Below are positions 27,597 through 36,637 of a DNA stretch of 64,000 bases, one piece after another. The translations under genes were made by a program, and so were the position numbers. The notes below the pieces were generated by a model, which was not told where the DNA came from, searched no databases, and saw only the letters and a program-made list of their open reading frames with translations. Numbering within the stretch: the first letter of the stretch is position 1; the number at the start of each line of letters is the position of its first letter. The DNA is from Phycisphaerales bacterium (GTDB lineage: Bacteria > Planctomycetota > Phycisphaerae > Phycisphaerales > UBA1924). The stretch spans positions 1,092,228-1,156,227 of the forward strand of contig JAJDDO010000024.1 in assembly GCA_029260265.1 (NCBI GenBank), written 5' to 3'.

Positions 27597-27788
27597 ATGA
27601 CCGGAAAAGAAGTCAGGGCTCTGAAGGACGAAGAGATCATCGCGGAGCTTTCTAGGCTGCGTGCGAAGATCTTTGGACTGAAGAACAAAAGCGTGAGCGA
27701 GAAGATTGAAGACATTTCTCAGTTTGGCAAGATCCGCAAGGATATCGCCAGGCTGATGACCGAGCAAACCGCACGGGCGAGTGCCTGA
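27597..27788 (+). CDS. rpmC: 50S ribosomal protein L29
   Basis: A 63-residue uL29 protein (MTGKEVRALKDEEI; FGLKNKS; then RKDIARLMTEQ). AAGGAG 6 bases upstream selects ATG 27597 over the adjoining GTG at 27594. Confidence 0.94.
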   Translation: MTGKEVRALKDEEIIAELSRLRAKIFGLKNKSVSEKIEDISQFGKIRKDIARLMTEQTARASA

Positions 27789-27805
27789 GCAGGAGTTTGA
27801 AGAAC

Positions 27806-28066
27806 ATGAGCGAAACGAATGTAAATGGCGCAAAGATCGGGATCGTCGAGAGCGACTCGCGGGACAAAACCCGCAAGGTAGTGATCAAGTACCGCTCGAA
27901 GCACCCTAAATATGGCAAGTATGTGAGCAAGCGGACAGTTCTGCATGTTCACGACGAGCAGAATGAATCGCAGAACGGTGATGTCGTCGAGGTGGCACAG
28001 TGCCGCCCCGTCAGCAAATCCAAGAGCTGGAAGCTCATGCGGGTCGTCGAGAAACGCAGCGTATAA
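27806..28066 (+). CDS. rpsQ: 30S ribosomal protein S17
   Basis: An 86-residue uS17 protein with an OB fold: [26 protein letters not shown] and [23 protein letters not shown] ten bases before ATG 27806; an in-frame TTG at 27797 is too close to that site. Confidence 0.95.
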   Translation: MSETNVNGAKIGIVESDSRDKTRKVVIKYRSKHPKYGKYVSKRTVLHVHDEQNESQNGDVVEVAQCRPVSKSKSWKLMRVVEKRSV

Positions 28067-28119
28067 ACGAATGTACTCCGGTCGATGCCCAGAGCGTCGC
28101 CCAGATGAAAGAGCAAGTT

Positions 28120-28506
28120 ATGCTTCAGCAAGAATCAAGATGCGAAGTCGCAGACAACTCGGGCGGGAAGATCGCGTATGTGATCCGCGTCTATGGCGGG
28201 TCTACCCGGCGTGATGGACAGACCCGGAAGACCGCAGGGATTGGCGACAAGGTACTTGTGAGTATCAAGAAGGCTCTCCCCGGATCAGATGTCAAGACCG
28301 GCGAGAAATACAAAGCGGTGGTTGTTCGCGTCGCACGCAACACACGCCGTAAAGATGGATCGTATGTCAAGTTCGACTCTTCAGCGGTCGTGCTCATCAA
28401 CGATGACGGAAACCCAAAGGGCACCCGTATCTTTGGCCCCGTTGCCCGCGAACTGCGTGAGCGCAACTACATGAAGATCGTGTCTCTGGCACCGGAGGTT
28501 TTGTGA
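28120..28506 (+). CDS. rplN: 50S ribosomal protein L14
   Basis: A 128-residue uL14 protein: [20 protein letters not shown], then [20 protein letters not shown] and [25 protein letters not shown] 28120 aligns with the usual 'MIQQ' start. The open frame extends upstream into the S17 gene without similarity. Its stop overlaps the L24 start. Confidence 0.95.
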   Translation: MLQQESRCEVADNSGGKIAYVIRVYGGSTRRDGQTRKTAGIGDKVLVSIKKALPGSDVKTGEKYKAVVVRVARNTRRKDGSYVKFDSSAVVLINDDGNPKGTRIFGPVARELRERNYMKIVSLAPEVL

Positions 28507-28838
28507 TGGCAAGGCATATTCGCAAAGGTGACCAGGTCATCGTCAACTCGGGCGATCACAAGGGAATGACCGGTGAGGTTCTCGAGATCCTCACCAAGTC
28601 GGACAAGGTGCTCGTCAAGGGTGTAAACCTGAAGACCAAGCATATCCGCAAGACCCAGATGAACCCGCAAGGCGGGATCATCACCAAGGAGCTCCCGCTG
28701 CATCTCTCGAATGTCAATCCGATCGCGGATGGCAAGCCAACACGGGTTCGGTTCGAATCCAACAAGGATGGCAGCAAGGACCGCGTCGCGGTTCGCTCGG
28801 GAAAATCACTCGGACAGATCCGTGCACCAAAGAACTGA
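28506..28838 (+). CDS. rplX: 50S ribosomal protein L24
   Basis: A 110-residue uL24 protein with a KOW motif: HIRKGDQVIVNSGDHKGMTG, then VNLKTKHIRKTQMNPQGGI. GGAGG seven bases before ATG 28506, which overlaps the L14 stop (TGATG); GTG 28503 is the alternative. Confidence 0.95.
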   Translation: MARHIRKGDQVIVNSGDHKGMTGEVLEILTKSDKVLVKGVNLKTKHIRKTQMNPQGGIITKELPLHLSNVNPIADGKPTRVRFESNKDGSKDRVAVRSGKSLGQIRAPKN

Positions 28839-28879
28839 TCAAGCACAACCAACGCCCGTGAACGGGTGAGGAAATAGTC

Positions 28880-29503
28880 ATGGCGAAGAAACAAAAGTTT
28901 GACGAAGCGGTGATCAAGGATGCACTCCAGCCCTCGACTCCCCGTCTGAAAACACAGTACGACGAGCAGGTGCGTGAGAAAATCTCCAAGGAGTTTGGTA
29001 TCTCGAACATCAATGCGATGCCAAAGCTCGAGAAGATCACCCTGAATGTCAATGTGGGTCGGCATATCGATGGCACCAAGGTGCCATCGAATATCCGCGA
29101 AGCGGTGAAGCACACGCTGACCACGATCTCCGGGCAGAAACCGGTATCGATCTTGGCGAAAAAGAGTGTGTCGAACTTTAAGGTTCGTGAAGGATACGAA
29201 ACCGCATTCAAGGTCACGCTCCGCCGTGAGATGATGTGGCACTTCATGGATCGGCTGATTAACATCGCGTCCCCTCGTGTCAAGGACTTCCGCGGATTGA
29301 GCGATAAAGCGTTCGATCGTCAGGGGAGCTACTCGATGGGGCTGACCGAGCAGGGGGTGTTCCCCGAGATCAACATGGCGGAACAGTCGTTCACGCATGG
29401 TATGAATATCAACTTTTCGTTCAAGAACTCGGATCCGAAGTTGAGCAAGTTTGTGCTCGCCGAGCTCGGGATGCCATTCAAGAAGCCTGAGAAAAAGAAG
29501 TGA
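28880..29503 (+). CDS. rplE: 50S ribosomal protein L5
   Basis: A 207-residue uL5 protein binding 5S rRNA: MPKLEKITLNVNVG, KKSVSNFKVREGYETAFKVT, then YSMGLTEQGVFPEINM. The N-terminus is about 25 residues longer than usual. Confidence 0.96.
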   Translation: MAKKQKFDEAVIKDALQPSTPRLKTQYDEQVREKISKEFGISNINAMPKLEKITLNVNVGRHIDGTKVPSNIREAVKHTLTTISGQKPVSILAKKSVSNFKVREGYETAFKVTLRREMMWHFMDRLINIASPRVKDFRGLSDKAFDRQGSYSMGLTEQGVFPEINMAEQSFTHGMNINFSFKNSDPKLSKFVLAELGMPFKKPEKKK

Positions 29504-29523
29504 ACGAGGGGAAGGACTGAATC

Positions 29524-29709
29524 ATGGCCAGAAAATGTCAAATCGTCAAAAGCAACAGAACACCGAAGTACTCCTCGCGGATCGTGCGTCGGTGTGAGCT
29601 GACCGGACGCTCTCGGGGCGTCTACCGCAAGTTCCGGATCTCCCGGATCATGCTCCGCAAGCTTGCCCTCGAGGGCAAGATTCCGGGGATGCGGAAAGCC
29701 AGCTGGTAA
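29524..29709 (+). CDS. rpsN: 30S ribosomal protein S14, short form without zinc cysteines
   Basis: A 61-residue uS14 of the short (type Z) length. The zinc form has two CxxC pairs (CERCGR ... CRICFR); here they read CELTGR and SRIMLR, so three of four ligands are gone and it should not bind zinc. The rest is conserved: [35 protein letters not shown]. Confidence 0.95.
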   Translation: MARKCQIVKSNRTPKYSSRIVRRCELTGRSRGVYRKFRISRIMLRKLALEGKIPGMRKASW

Positions 29710-29774
29710 ATAGACTCAACGCGGACGCCCTGAGAGGTCTCCGTTCAACAACACATGGACAAAGGTAGGTCCCT

Positions 29775-30173
29775 ATGTCAATCAGTGATCCAATCGCAGA
29801 CATGCTCACTCGTATCCGCAATGCAACGCGGAATCGCTCGAAGAGTGTTGTCGTGCTCAATAACAAAGTATGCCGAGGCGTTGCAGGCGTTCTCGAATCC
29901 GAAGGCTACATCAACGGATTCGAGGTCGTCGAAGACAACAAGCAGGGCACGATCCACATCGATCTCAAGTACGGCCCGCGCGGCGAGGTGTTGATCCACG
30001 AGATCAAACGCTTGAGCAAGCCAGGCTGCCGTGTCTACCGCAAGGTCGGCGAGATCCCTCAACCATTGCAGGGGCTCGGGATCTCGGTGGTCTCCACCAG
30101 CAAAGGTGTGCTGAGTGATCGTATGTGCAGAGAAGAAAAAATCGGTGGCGAGCTGCTTTGCTCGGTACTCTAA
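29775..30173 (+). CDS. rpsH: 30S ribosomal protein S8
   Basis: A 132-residue uS8 protein: SISDPIADMLTRIRNA at the start; KRLSKPGCRVYRKVGEIP and LGISVVSTSKGVLSDRM at the end. 65 bases from S14, with a fair site AAGGTAGG ahead of the ATG. Confidence 0.97.
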   Translation: MSISDPIADMLTRIRNATRNRSKSVVVLNNKVCRGVAGVLESEGYINGFEVVEDNKQGTIHIDLKYGPRGEVLIHEIKRLSKPGCRVYRKVGEIPQPLQGLGISVVSTSKGVLSDRMCREEKIGGELLCSVL

Positions 30174-30259
30174 TCAATGAATCCCGCGTGCACAAGGCAT
30201 GCAAGACTGGAATCCCCGGCACATGCCGGATGACGACGACAGCCTGAAAGGAATGTGAG

Positions 30260-30814
30260 ATGTCAAGAATCGGTAAGAAATCAATCGATGTCCCCAGCGG
30301 CACCAAGGTGTCCATCTCGGGGCAGACCATTGCGGTCGAAGGACCGAAAGGGTCATTGAGCTTTGATTTCCGCTCAGAGGTCGCGGTTGAGCATGATGCA
30401 GATGCCAAGCAGGTCAATGTGTCAATGGACCCGGCGATCATCGCCAAAAAGCGTTCCAACGGTGCATACTGGGGCACAACCCGTGCGTTGATCGCCAACA
30501 TGATGGAAGGCGTTACCAAGGGGTACGAGCGGAAACTCGAGATCGTAGGTGTTGGTTGGACATGTAATGTCCAGGGACAGGAGCTTGTGCTGAAGGTTGG
30601 ATACGCCAACCTCATCAAAATGCCGATCCCTGCGGGCTTGACCGTTACCACTGAGAAGCAGCAGATTGTGGTCACCGGTGCGGACAAGCAGGCGGTGGGG
30701 CACTTCGCCGCTTCTACGCGGGCGAAACGCAAGCCAGAGCCATACAACGGCAAGGGCATCAAGTACTCCAACGAAATCATCCAGCGGAAACAAGGAAAGG
30801 CATTCGGCAAGTAA
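30260..30814 (+). CDS. rplF: 50S ribosomal protein L6
   Basis: A 184-residue uL6 protein: SRIGKKSIDVPSGTKV at the start, MMEGVTKGYERKLEIVGVG in the middle and EPYNGKGIKYSNE at the end. GAAAGGA lies about 8 bases before the ATG. Confidence 0.97.
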   Translation: MSRIGKKSIDVPSGTKVSISGQTIAVEGPKGSLSFDFRSEVAVEHDADAKQVNVSMDPAIIAKKRSNGAYWGTTRALIANMMEGVTKGYERKLEIVGVGWTCNVQGQELVLKVGYANLIKMPIPAGLTVTTEKQQIVVTGADKQAVGHFAASTRAKRKPEPYNGKGIKYSNEIIQRKQGKAFGK

Positions 30815-30853
30815 ACCAGGCAATCGCCTGATGGAATGCCACGAGGTATCACG

Positions 30854-31219
30854 ATGGATAAGCAAAAACAAAAACAAGTTCGCCGCACGCGTCGCCGGAT
30901 TGGCATCCGCAAGCGTGTTTCGGGTACACCCGCGCGTCCGCGCATGTCGGTGTACCGTTCGCTCAGTCATTTTTATGTCCAGGTCATCGACGACCTTTCC
31001 GGGACGACGCTCGCGAGCGCCTCGTCGCGTGATAAGGGCGTCAAGATCGACGGCAACAGCGGCGCATCAGGCGCTGCTGAACAGGTCGGCAATGCCATCG
31101 CCGAGCGGGCCAAAGCAGCGGGAGTCACCCAGGTGGTTCTCGATCGCGGCGGATACAAATACCACGGACGCGTCAAAGCGTTTGCAGATGCGGCCCGTAA
31201 GGGTGGTCTCGAGTTCTGA
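30854..31219 (+). CDS. rplR: 50S ribosomal protein L18
   Basis: A 121-residue uL18 protein binding 5S r[39 protein letters not shown], then [23 protein letters not shown] 30854 (MDKQKQK) is chosen; CGAGG lies upstream. Confidence 0.96.
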   Translation: MDKQKQKQVRRTRRRIGIRKRVSGTPARPRMSVYRSLSHFYVQVIDDLSGTTLASASSRDKGVKIDGNSGASGAAEQVGNAIAERAKAAGVTQVVLDRGGYKYHGRVKAFADAARKGGLEF

Positions 31220-31233
31220 TCGAAAGAAACACC

Positions 31234-31980
31234 ATGCCAGATATTCTTGAAGAAAGCTCAACTCTCGATTCCAACACCGTTGGGATCTACCGAACCGCCG
31301 CCACCGTCAAGGGTGGTCGTCGGTTCAGTTTCGGCGCACTCGTCGTCGTTGGTGATCACAAAGGAAAGATCGGATACGGATACGCCAAGTCCCCCGAAGT
31401 TCCAACTGCGATCGAGAAGGCTGAGAAGCGTGCCAAACGCAACATCACGACCATCCCGATGGCCGGCACAACCATCCCGCACGAGGTGCAGGGGCGGGCG
31501 TGTGCGAGCAAGGTCTTGCTCCTTCCTGCTTCACCGGGTACCGGTGTTGTTGCGGGCGGCACCGTTCGCGCCGTGCTTGAGATGGTCGGGATCACCGATT
31601 GTCTCTCAAAGTGCACCGGCTCGACCGGAAAACTCAACACAGTCAAGGCGGTCATCGACGGGCTGAGCCAGCTTCGTACCCGCGATCAGATCGCGGAGCT
31701 GCGTGGTGTTGAGATCACGACTTCGGACATCGAAGAGCGCATCGAACGCGGGCAGCGATTTATGCCGGCCAAGACCGAGGGCTCAACCAAGATGGCGGCT
31801 CCGGTCAACACCATCGGGCAGGATCGTGGTCGCGGCGGCGGGCGTGGTGGACGAGGCGGCGGCGGACGCGGTGGACGCCCAGGCGGCGGACGCGGTGGAC
31901 CAGATCGCAATGCAGCACCCAAGACGGAAACAGCAGCACCCGCAGAGGGTGCCGCAACAGAAGAGAAGAAAGACTCGTAA
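31234..31980 (+). CDS. rpsE: 30S ribosomal protein S5 with Gly/Arg-rich tail
   Basis: A 248-residue uS5; the family is usually about 165. The core is normal: VKGGRRFSFGALVVVGDHKG, GYGYAKSPEVP, PASPGTGVVAGGTVRAVLE and CTGSTGKLNTVKA. After about residue 190 comes a tail of RG and RGG repeats (GRGGGRGGRGGGGRGG) followed by an acidic Ala-rich end (AAPAEGAATEEKKDS). Such RGG tails usually bind RNA. L30, normally next, is missing; L15 follows directly. Confidence 0.95.
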   Translation: MPDILEESSTLDSNTVGIYRTAATVKGGRRFSFGALVVVGDHKGKIGYGYAKSPEVPTAIEKAEKRAKRNITTIPMAGTTIPHEVQGRACASKVLLLPASPGTGVVAGGTVRAVLEMVGITDCLSKCTGSTGKLNTVKAVIDGLSQLRTRDQIAELRGVEITTSDIEERIERGQRFMPAKTEGSTKMAAPVNTIGQDRGRGGGRGGRGGGGRGGRPGGGRGGPDRNAAPKTETAAPAEGAATEEKKDS

Positions 31981-32029
31981 ACAACGAGTTCATTAGACAC
32001 AAAGGCAACTCACTTAGGAGTGATCAGCC

Positions 32030-32638
32030 ATGATGATTCACGAGATTACCGCAATGGCGGGCAAGTACAAGCAACGCAAGCGCATCGGCCGAGGCGTTGG
32101 TTCTGGCAGCGGCAAGACCGCCGGGCGTGGGCAGAAGGGCGCGGGTTCGCGTTCGGGTAACTCACGCAAGTACCAGTTTGAGGGCGGGCAGATGCCGTTC
32201 TTCCGTCGCATGCCGAAGTTCGGTTTCACCAACCATGATTTCAAGACCCATTTCTGGGTTGTTAATCTTGGTGATATCGTCAACAGCGATGCATTCAAGT
32301 CTGGCGGAGAGATCAACGCGGACACACTCATTGCTGCCGGGCTTATCCGTGACAACAGCAAGAACATCAAGGTTCTTGGCGGGTTTGCTGATGATGCCAA
32401 GGTTGGCGTCAAGTTCACCGTTGAGGTCAACCGCGTCAGTGCTTCCGCACGCAAGCTGATCGAAGATGCCGGCGGATCGGTCAACGAGACTGGTACCCGA
32501 CGCGATCGCGTGCGTGGTGTTGACCGAAACTCGGACGACAAATCACCCAAGAACCTGACGAAGAAGTTGAAGAACCAGCGCTGGCATAAGCAGCGTGCTG
32601 AGGCTTTCGCCCGTGGCGAAGTGCTCAAGAAGAACTAG
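32030..32638 (+). CDS. rplO: 50S ribosomal protein L15
   Basis: A 202-residue uL15 (usually about 145): RIGRGVGSGSGKTAGRGQKG, FEGGQMPFFRRMPKFGF, with the family C-terminal fold up to about residue 155 and then a basic tail (NLTKKLKNQRWHKQRAEAFA). TAGGAG lies 11 bases before the ATG at 32030. Confidence 0.95.
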   Translation: MMIHEITAMAGKYKQRKRIGRGVGSGSGKTAGRGQKGAGSRSGNSRKYQFEGGQMPFFRRMPKFGFTNHDFKTHFWVVNLGDIVNSDAFKSGGEINADTLIAAGLIRDNSKNIKVLGGFADDAKVGVKFTVEVNRVSASARKLIEDAGGSVNETGTRRDRVRGVDRNSDDKSPKNLTKKLKNQRWHKQRAEAFARGEVLKKN

Positions 32639-32771
32639 TACACCGTGAGCACACATGCGAACGGAGAATGATCGCCGGGGTTGAGCCCCCGATGGGACCG
32701 CAGCAAGTTCGGTACATCAGGGGTTCAATCTCGGCGTTCTCGCTCACCGACGGGCGAGATCTGGAGCGAAG
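32639..32771 (+). other. 133-base gap between L15 and secY
   Basis: Contains several short GC-rich inverted stretches (for example GGGGTTGAGCCCCC at about 32678) but no T-tract terminator and no clear promoter. No gene seen. Confidence 0.35.
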
Positions 32772-34160
32772 ATGCTTTTCAAAACACTGATCAATGTCTT
32801 TCGGATCGATGAACTCCGCAACAAGATCCTCTTCACCCTTGCGATGCTCATGGTTTATCGTATCGGTTTCTGGATCCCCGTTCCTGGTATCAACCAGGGC
32901 GAGTTGACGCGGTACTTTGAGATGCAGGCCGCCAGCGGCAGTGCTGCGGGCAAGATGGCTCAGTATGTCGCGATCTTCTCAGGCGGATCGTTCGGGCAAT
33001 CCACGATCTTCGGGCTCGGGATTATGCCGTACATCACCGCATCGATTATCTTCCAGCTCTTTGGGTCGGTTTCACCGGCCCTCAAGAAGCTCAAGGATGA
33101 AGGTCCCAGCGGGCAAACCAAGCTCATGGAGTGGACGCGGTATGTCACCGTTGGGCTCTGTGTTGTCCAGGCTGTGGGTTGGCTCACATTCATCACGAAG
33201 TCAAACCTCGTGTATTCACAATGGGCGAGCAACCCGCTCTGGTGGGTCATGGGTGTGGCGAGCCTGACCGCGGGAACGATTTTCCTGATGTGGCTCGGCG
33301 AGCAGATTGATAGATTCGGCATCGGCAACGGTGTTTCATTGATCATCATGGCCGGCATCCTCACCGGGATGCCCGGGGCGGTGATGAGCGTGTACTCGAA
33401 CTTTGATGCCCAAGATCCGAGTAAGATGGGATGGATGGGGTTGATTCTCTTGCTGGGCGGATTCATCCTGGTGGTGGCCGGGTCGGTGCTACTTACGGTT
33501 GCTCAGCGGCGAATACCTATCCAACAAGCCAAGCACTCTCGTGGATCGCGCGAGTTTGGCGGGCAGAAAAGCTATCTCCCGTTGCGTGTGAACCACGGCG
33601 GCGTGATGCCGATCATCTTCGCAAGTTCGTTGATGATCTTCCCATCAGTCATCTTCGGGGCACTCCAAGAGCGAGCAGTGGCGGCGAATATTGACTCCGG
33701 CTGGTACTACAACACAATCAACTGGTTGAGCAGCAACTTTCAGATGGGTGAGTTCCCCTATCTATTGCTCTTCATTGTGATGGTGTACTTCTTTAGCTAC
33801 TTCTGGATCACGGTCCAGTTTAATCCTGAAGAGATGAGCAAGCAGCTCCGCGACCATGGTTCGTTTATCCCCGGGCTTCGCCCTGGGCCGCGGACCGCAG
33901 AGTACCTCGAAGCGGTGATGGAGCGGATTACCTATGTGGGTGCCGCATTCCTCGCGGTGATCGCGGTTCTCCCGATGGCGGTGAATCAGGGGCTCAAGGT
34001 GGACTTCATTGTGACCCAGTTCCTCGGGGGTACGGGTTTGCTTATTGTGGTCTCCGTGGCTCTGGACTTCCTCCAGCGAGTGGAGGCGAGTCTGTTGATG
34101 CGAAACTATGATGGATTCCTTGGCAATAGCGAGGGAGGCGGGGGATCGACCAAGCGTTGA
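32772..34160 (+). CDS. secY: Protein translocase subunit SecY
   Basis: A 462-residue channel subunit of the Sec translocon with about ten membrane segments. Seen: YRIGFWIPVPGI in the first helix, GIMPYITASIIFQL, NGVSLIIMAGI, the plug and second-half signatures LRVNHGGVMPIIFASS, and GSFIPGLRPGPRTAEYLE before helix 9. The ATG at 32772 follows GGAGCGAAG. adk and map, frequent next genes, are absent. Confidence 0.97.
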   Translation: MLFKTLINVFRIDELRNKILFTLAMLMVYRIGFWIPVPGINQGELTRYFEMQAASGSAAGKMAQYVAIFSGGSFGQSTIFGLGIMPYITASIIFQLFGSVSPALKKLKDEGPSGQTKLMEWTRYVTVGLCVVQAVGWLTFITKSNLVYSQWASNPLWWVMGVASLTAGTIFLMWLGEQIDRFGIGNGVSLIIMAGILTGMPGAVMSVYSNFDAQDPSKMGWMGLILLLGGFILVVAGSVLLTVAQRRIPIQQAKHSRGSREFGGQKSYLPLRVNHGGVMPIIFASSLMIFPSVIFGALQERAVAANIDSGWYYNTINWLSSNFQMGEFPYLLLFIVMVYFFSYFWITVQFNPEEMSKQLRDHGSFIPGLRPGPRTAEYLEAVMERITYVGAAFLAVIAVLPMAVNQGLKVDFIVTQFLGGTGLLIVVSVALDFLQRVEASLLMRNYDGFLGNSEGGGGSTKR

Positions 34161-34380
34161 GCCCAGAGATTCTCGATCCCGGTGTGTATCGCCGGGTTTG
34201 AGGCGGGAAATTGATGTCCGTTGTCCACTCTTGGAGTGGTGCAAACGCGACAAGCCGCGGGGGGGTGCCTAAGATCCTCTCCCGCTGCACTGGATCGGAT
34301 CCGGTGTGGTGTGGCCGAGAATGTAAATGCCCGGGATACCGGGTTGGATTGAGTTGCCGCTTATGTGGCAGGAGGTTGCG
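34161..34380 (+). other. 220-base gap between secY and L36
   Basis: No gene seen. CACTGGATC-g-GATCCGGTG (near 34292) and CCCGG-gata-CCGGG (near 34331) are short inverted repeats; neither is followed by a T run. It may be the leader of L36 or a promoter for the alpha part of the cluster. Confidence 0.35.
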
Positions 34381-34497
34381 ATGAAAGTCTCATCCAGCGT
34401 CAAACGCCGTTCGAAGGATTGTCAGATTGTTCGGCGTAAAGGCAAAGTATTTATTATCAACAAGAAAAACCCCCGTTTCAAGCAGCGTCAAGGCTGA
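34381..34497 (+). CDS. rpmJ: 50S ribosomal protein L36, form without zinc cysteines
   Basis: A 38-residue bL36 protein starting [19 protein letters not shown] and ending PRFKQRQG. The zinc form carries C-x2-C and C-x4-H ligands; here only Cys14 remains, so this is the zinc-independent type. AGGAGG stands 5 bases before the ATG. Position between secY and S13 is the standard one. Confidence 0.95.
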   Translation: MKVSSSVKRRSKDCQIVRRKGKVFIINKKNPRFKQRQG

Positions 34498-34582
34498 GTG
34501 ATTCGAAGATGTACGCCGGGCATCCGGTGTCATAAAACATGGACCATTGCCGGTGTTAGACGCCGGCGTCAGGAGCGAAGCA

Positions 34583-34960
34583 GTGCCCCGTATCGCAGGT
34601 GTTGACATTCCGGATCGCAAGAAGATTTACTACTCCTTGCAGTACATTCACGGCATCGGACCCAAGTTCGCTGCGGATCTCCTTGCTGAAGCAAAGATCG
34701 ACCACGACATGAAGGCGAGTGATCTGAGCGAGACCGAGGTGTCCATGCTCAACACGATCGTCGACAACAACTTCCTCGTCGAAGGTGCTTTGCGTCGCCA
34801 GGTCCAACAAAATATTCAACGCCTGCGTGAGATCCGTTCTTACCGAGGCGATCGTCACCGTTCGGGTCTTCCTACCCGCGGACAACGCACACGCTGTAAC
34901 GCCCGTACCCGTAAGGGCCGCAAAAAGACAGTGGCCGGCAAGAAGGGCGTCAAGGGTTAA
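34583..34960 (+). CDS. rpsM: 30S ribosomal protein S13
   Basis: A 125-residue uS13 protein: PRIAGVDIPDRKKIYYSLQY, then REIRSYRGDRHRSGLPTRGQ and RTRCNARTRKGRKK. The start is GTG at 34583 with AGGAG 8 bases upstream; residues encoded before it are not part of the family. infA, usually near L36, is not present. Confidence 0.95.
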   Translation: MPRIAGVDIPDRKKIYYSLQYIHGIGPKFAADLLAEAKIDHDMKASDLSETEVSMLNTIVDNNFLVEGALRRQVQQNIQRLREIRSYRGDRHRSGLPTRGQRTRCNARTRKGRKKTVAGKKGVKG

Positions 34961-35056
34961 TCAACTCTGGGGCATTGCCCCGGGGATATTCAAATACGAA
35001 ATCGCAAGGTTCCAGCCCCGGATGGGGAACACAAGTGGAACCGTATGGAGCGAACA

Positions 35057-35434
35057 ATGGCAAAGAAGCAGAAGAAAATTCGTCGCAATGTGGTTCGTGG
35101 GATTGCCCATATCAAAGCAACCCACAACAACACACTCGTCACCATCACCGATACCAATGGCGAGACCCTCGCTTGGGACTCGGCTGGAACCATTGGTTTC
35201 AAGGGTGCCCGCAAGTCCACACCATTCGCAGCCACCCGCGCCGGCGAGCAGGTTGGACAGAAGGTACGCAAGATGGGGATGAACGAGGTCGAGGTCAAGA
35301 TCACAGGCTCCGGCGCTGGCCGTGAGAACGCAGTATCCGGGATCGCATCATGCGGCATCCGGGTCACCGCGATCGAAGACCACACCCCGGTGCCTCATAA
35401 TGGTTGCCGTCCTCGCAAGAAGCGTCGTGTATAG
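35057..35434 (+). CDS. rpsK: 30S ribosomal protein S11
   Basis: A 125-residue uS11 protein: [32 protein letters not shown] and [18 protein letters not shown] at the end. GGAG six bases before ATG 35057. rpsD (S4), usually next, is missing; rpoA follows. Confidence 0.96.
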   Translation: MAKKQKKIRRNVVRGIAHIKATHNNTLVTITDTNGETLAWDSAGTIGFKGARKSTPFAATRAGEQVGQKVRKMGMNEVEVKITGSGAGRENAVSGIASCGIRVTAIEDHTPVPHNGCRPRKKRRV

Positions 35435-35443
35435 AGAATCACT

Positions 35444-35469
35444 CGCCACCGATCGAGAGATCGGTGGCG
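35444..35469 (+). terminator. Strong hairpin between S11 and rpoA
   Basis: A perfect 11-base stem (CGCCACCGATC / GATCGGTGGCG) with loop GAGA, 10 bases after the rpsK stop. Only TGCTTTGTG follows, a poor T tract, so it may be a partial terminator, an attenuator or an RNA-processing site. Confidence 0.5.
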
Positions 35470-35579
35470 TGCTTTGTGTGGTCCCGAGCCGAAAAGAAAG
35501 AGCGTGCTTCCAGCAAGGGTACGGTTCTGTGAGTCGGTGAAGGTTTGAACGAGACGAAACTTGCTGAGGAGTTCCCATC

Positions 35580-36584
35580 ATGCGTATTCGCTGGCGTGGA
35601 TTAGAGTTGCCCTCCCGGGTTGTTGCAGACCCGAAGTTTACATCCGATACATTCGGGCGTATTACCGTTGAACCATTTGAGCGTGGGATGGGCACGACGA
35701 TCGGCAACTCGCTCCGCCGTATCTTGCTATCGTCACTCGAGGGCGCCTCCGTAACCGCGGTGAAAATCAAGGGCGCAGAGCACGAGTTTACCTCGATGCA
35801 CGGCGTGCTCGAAGACACTACTGATATCGTTCTCAATATCAAAAACCTGATCGTTAATCTTGAGGGTGACGAGCCACGGGTCATGAAACTCGCGGCACAA
35901 GGACCCGGTGAGGTCACGGCAGATCTGATCGAGGCGGATACCAATGTCACCATCGTCAACAAAGATCTAGTGATCGCCACACTGACCGAAGAGATCCCAT
36001 TCGAGATGGAGATCCATGTCGGCAAGGGCCGCGGGTATGTGCCCGCTTCCGAGCAGCACGGGCGGAATGATGAGCAAGAGATCGGTGTTATCCCGGTCGA
36101 TGCGATCTACTCACCGGTCCAACGCGTTCGGTACCAGGTTGAAGAAACACGCGTTGGCATGAAGACCAACTTCGATAAGCTGACGATGGAAATCTGGACC
36201 GATGGCACCATCACACCCGAGATGGCGTTGGTCGAGTCCTCAAAGATTCTCCGCAAGCATCTCAATCCGTTTGTCCAGTACTTCGATATTGGCGAAGAGC
36301 ATGTCTCAGAGGGCGCTGCGGCTGCAGCCGGCGTGGATGAAGAACTCATCCGCAAGCTCAACATGCCTATCCAGCAGCTCGATCTCTCGGTGCGTGCATC
36401 GAACTGTCTTGAGTCTGCACGGATTGACACGGTTGCACAGCTCGTAGTGATGCCTGAGCCAGAGTTGCTCAAGCTTCGCTCGTTCGGACGAACATCATTG
36501 CGTGAGGTGAAGCGGAAGCTTCACGATATTGATCTTGATCTTGGAGTCGAACTCCCTGAAGGCTACACCGTTCAAGGGACTTGA
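35580..36584 (+). CDS. rpoA: DNA-directed RNA polymerase subunit alpha
   Basis: A 334-residue alpha subunit. The N-terminal assembly domain includes ERGMGTTIGNSLRRILLSSL, and the C-terminal domain (residues about 260-334) has LDLSVRASNCLESARIDTVA and LRSFGRTSLREVKRKL, which contact UP elements and activators. Normal length. Confidence 0.97.
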   Translation: MRIRWRGLELPSRVVADPKFTSDTFGRITVEPFERGMGTTIGNSLRRILLSSLEGASVTAVKIKGAEHEFTSMHGVLEDTTDIVLNIKNLIVNLEGDEPRVMKLAAQGPGEVTADLIEADTNVTIVNKDLVIATLTEEIPFEMEIHVGKGRGYVPASEQHGRNDEQEIGVIPVDAIYSPVQRVRYQVEETRVGMKTNFDKLTMEIWTDGTITPEMALVESSKILRKHLNPFVQYFDIGEEHVSEGAAAAAGVDEELIRKLNMPIQQLDLSVRASNCLESARIDTVAQLVVMPEPELLKLRSFGRTSLREVKRKLHDIDLDLGVELPEGYTVQGT

Positions 36585-36637
36585 ATGAAACAACAGCGTC
36601 GCGGTGATCGCAACGCTTATGAGGAAAGGACCGAGCC

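Noticed and set aside
31981..32029. Hidden small L30 gene between S5 and L15
   Set aside because: Only 49 bases separate the genes, too few for L30.
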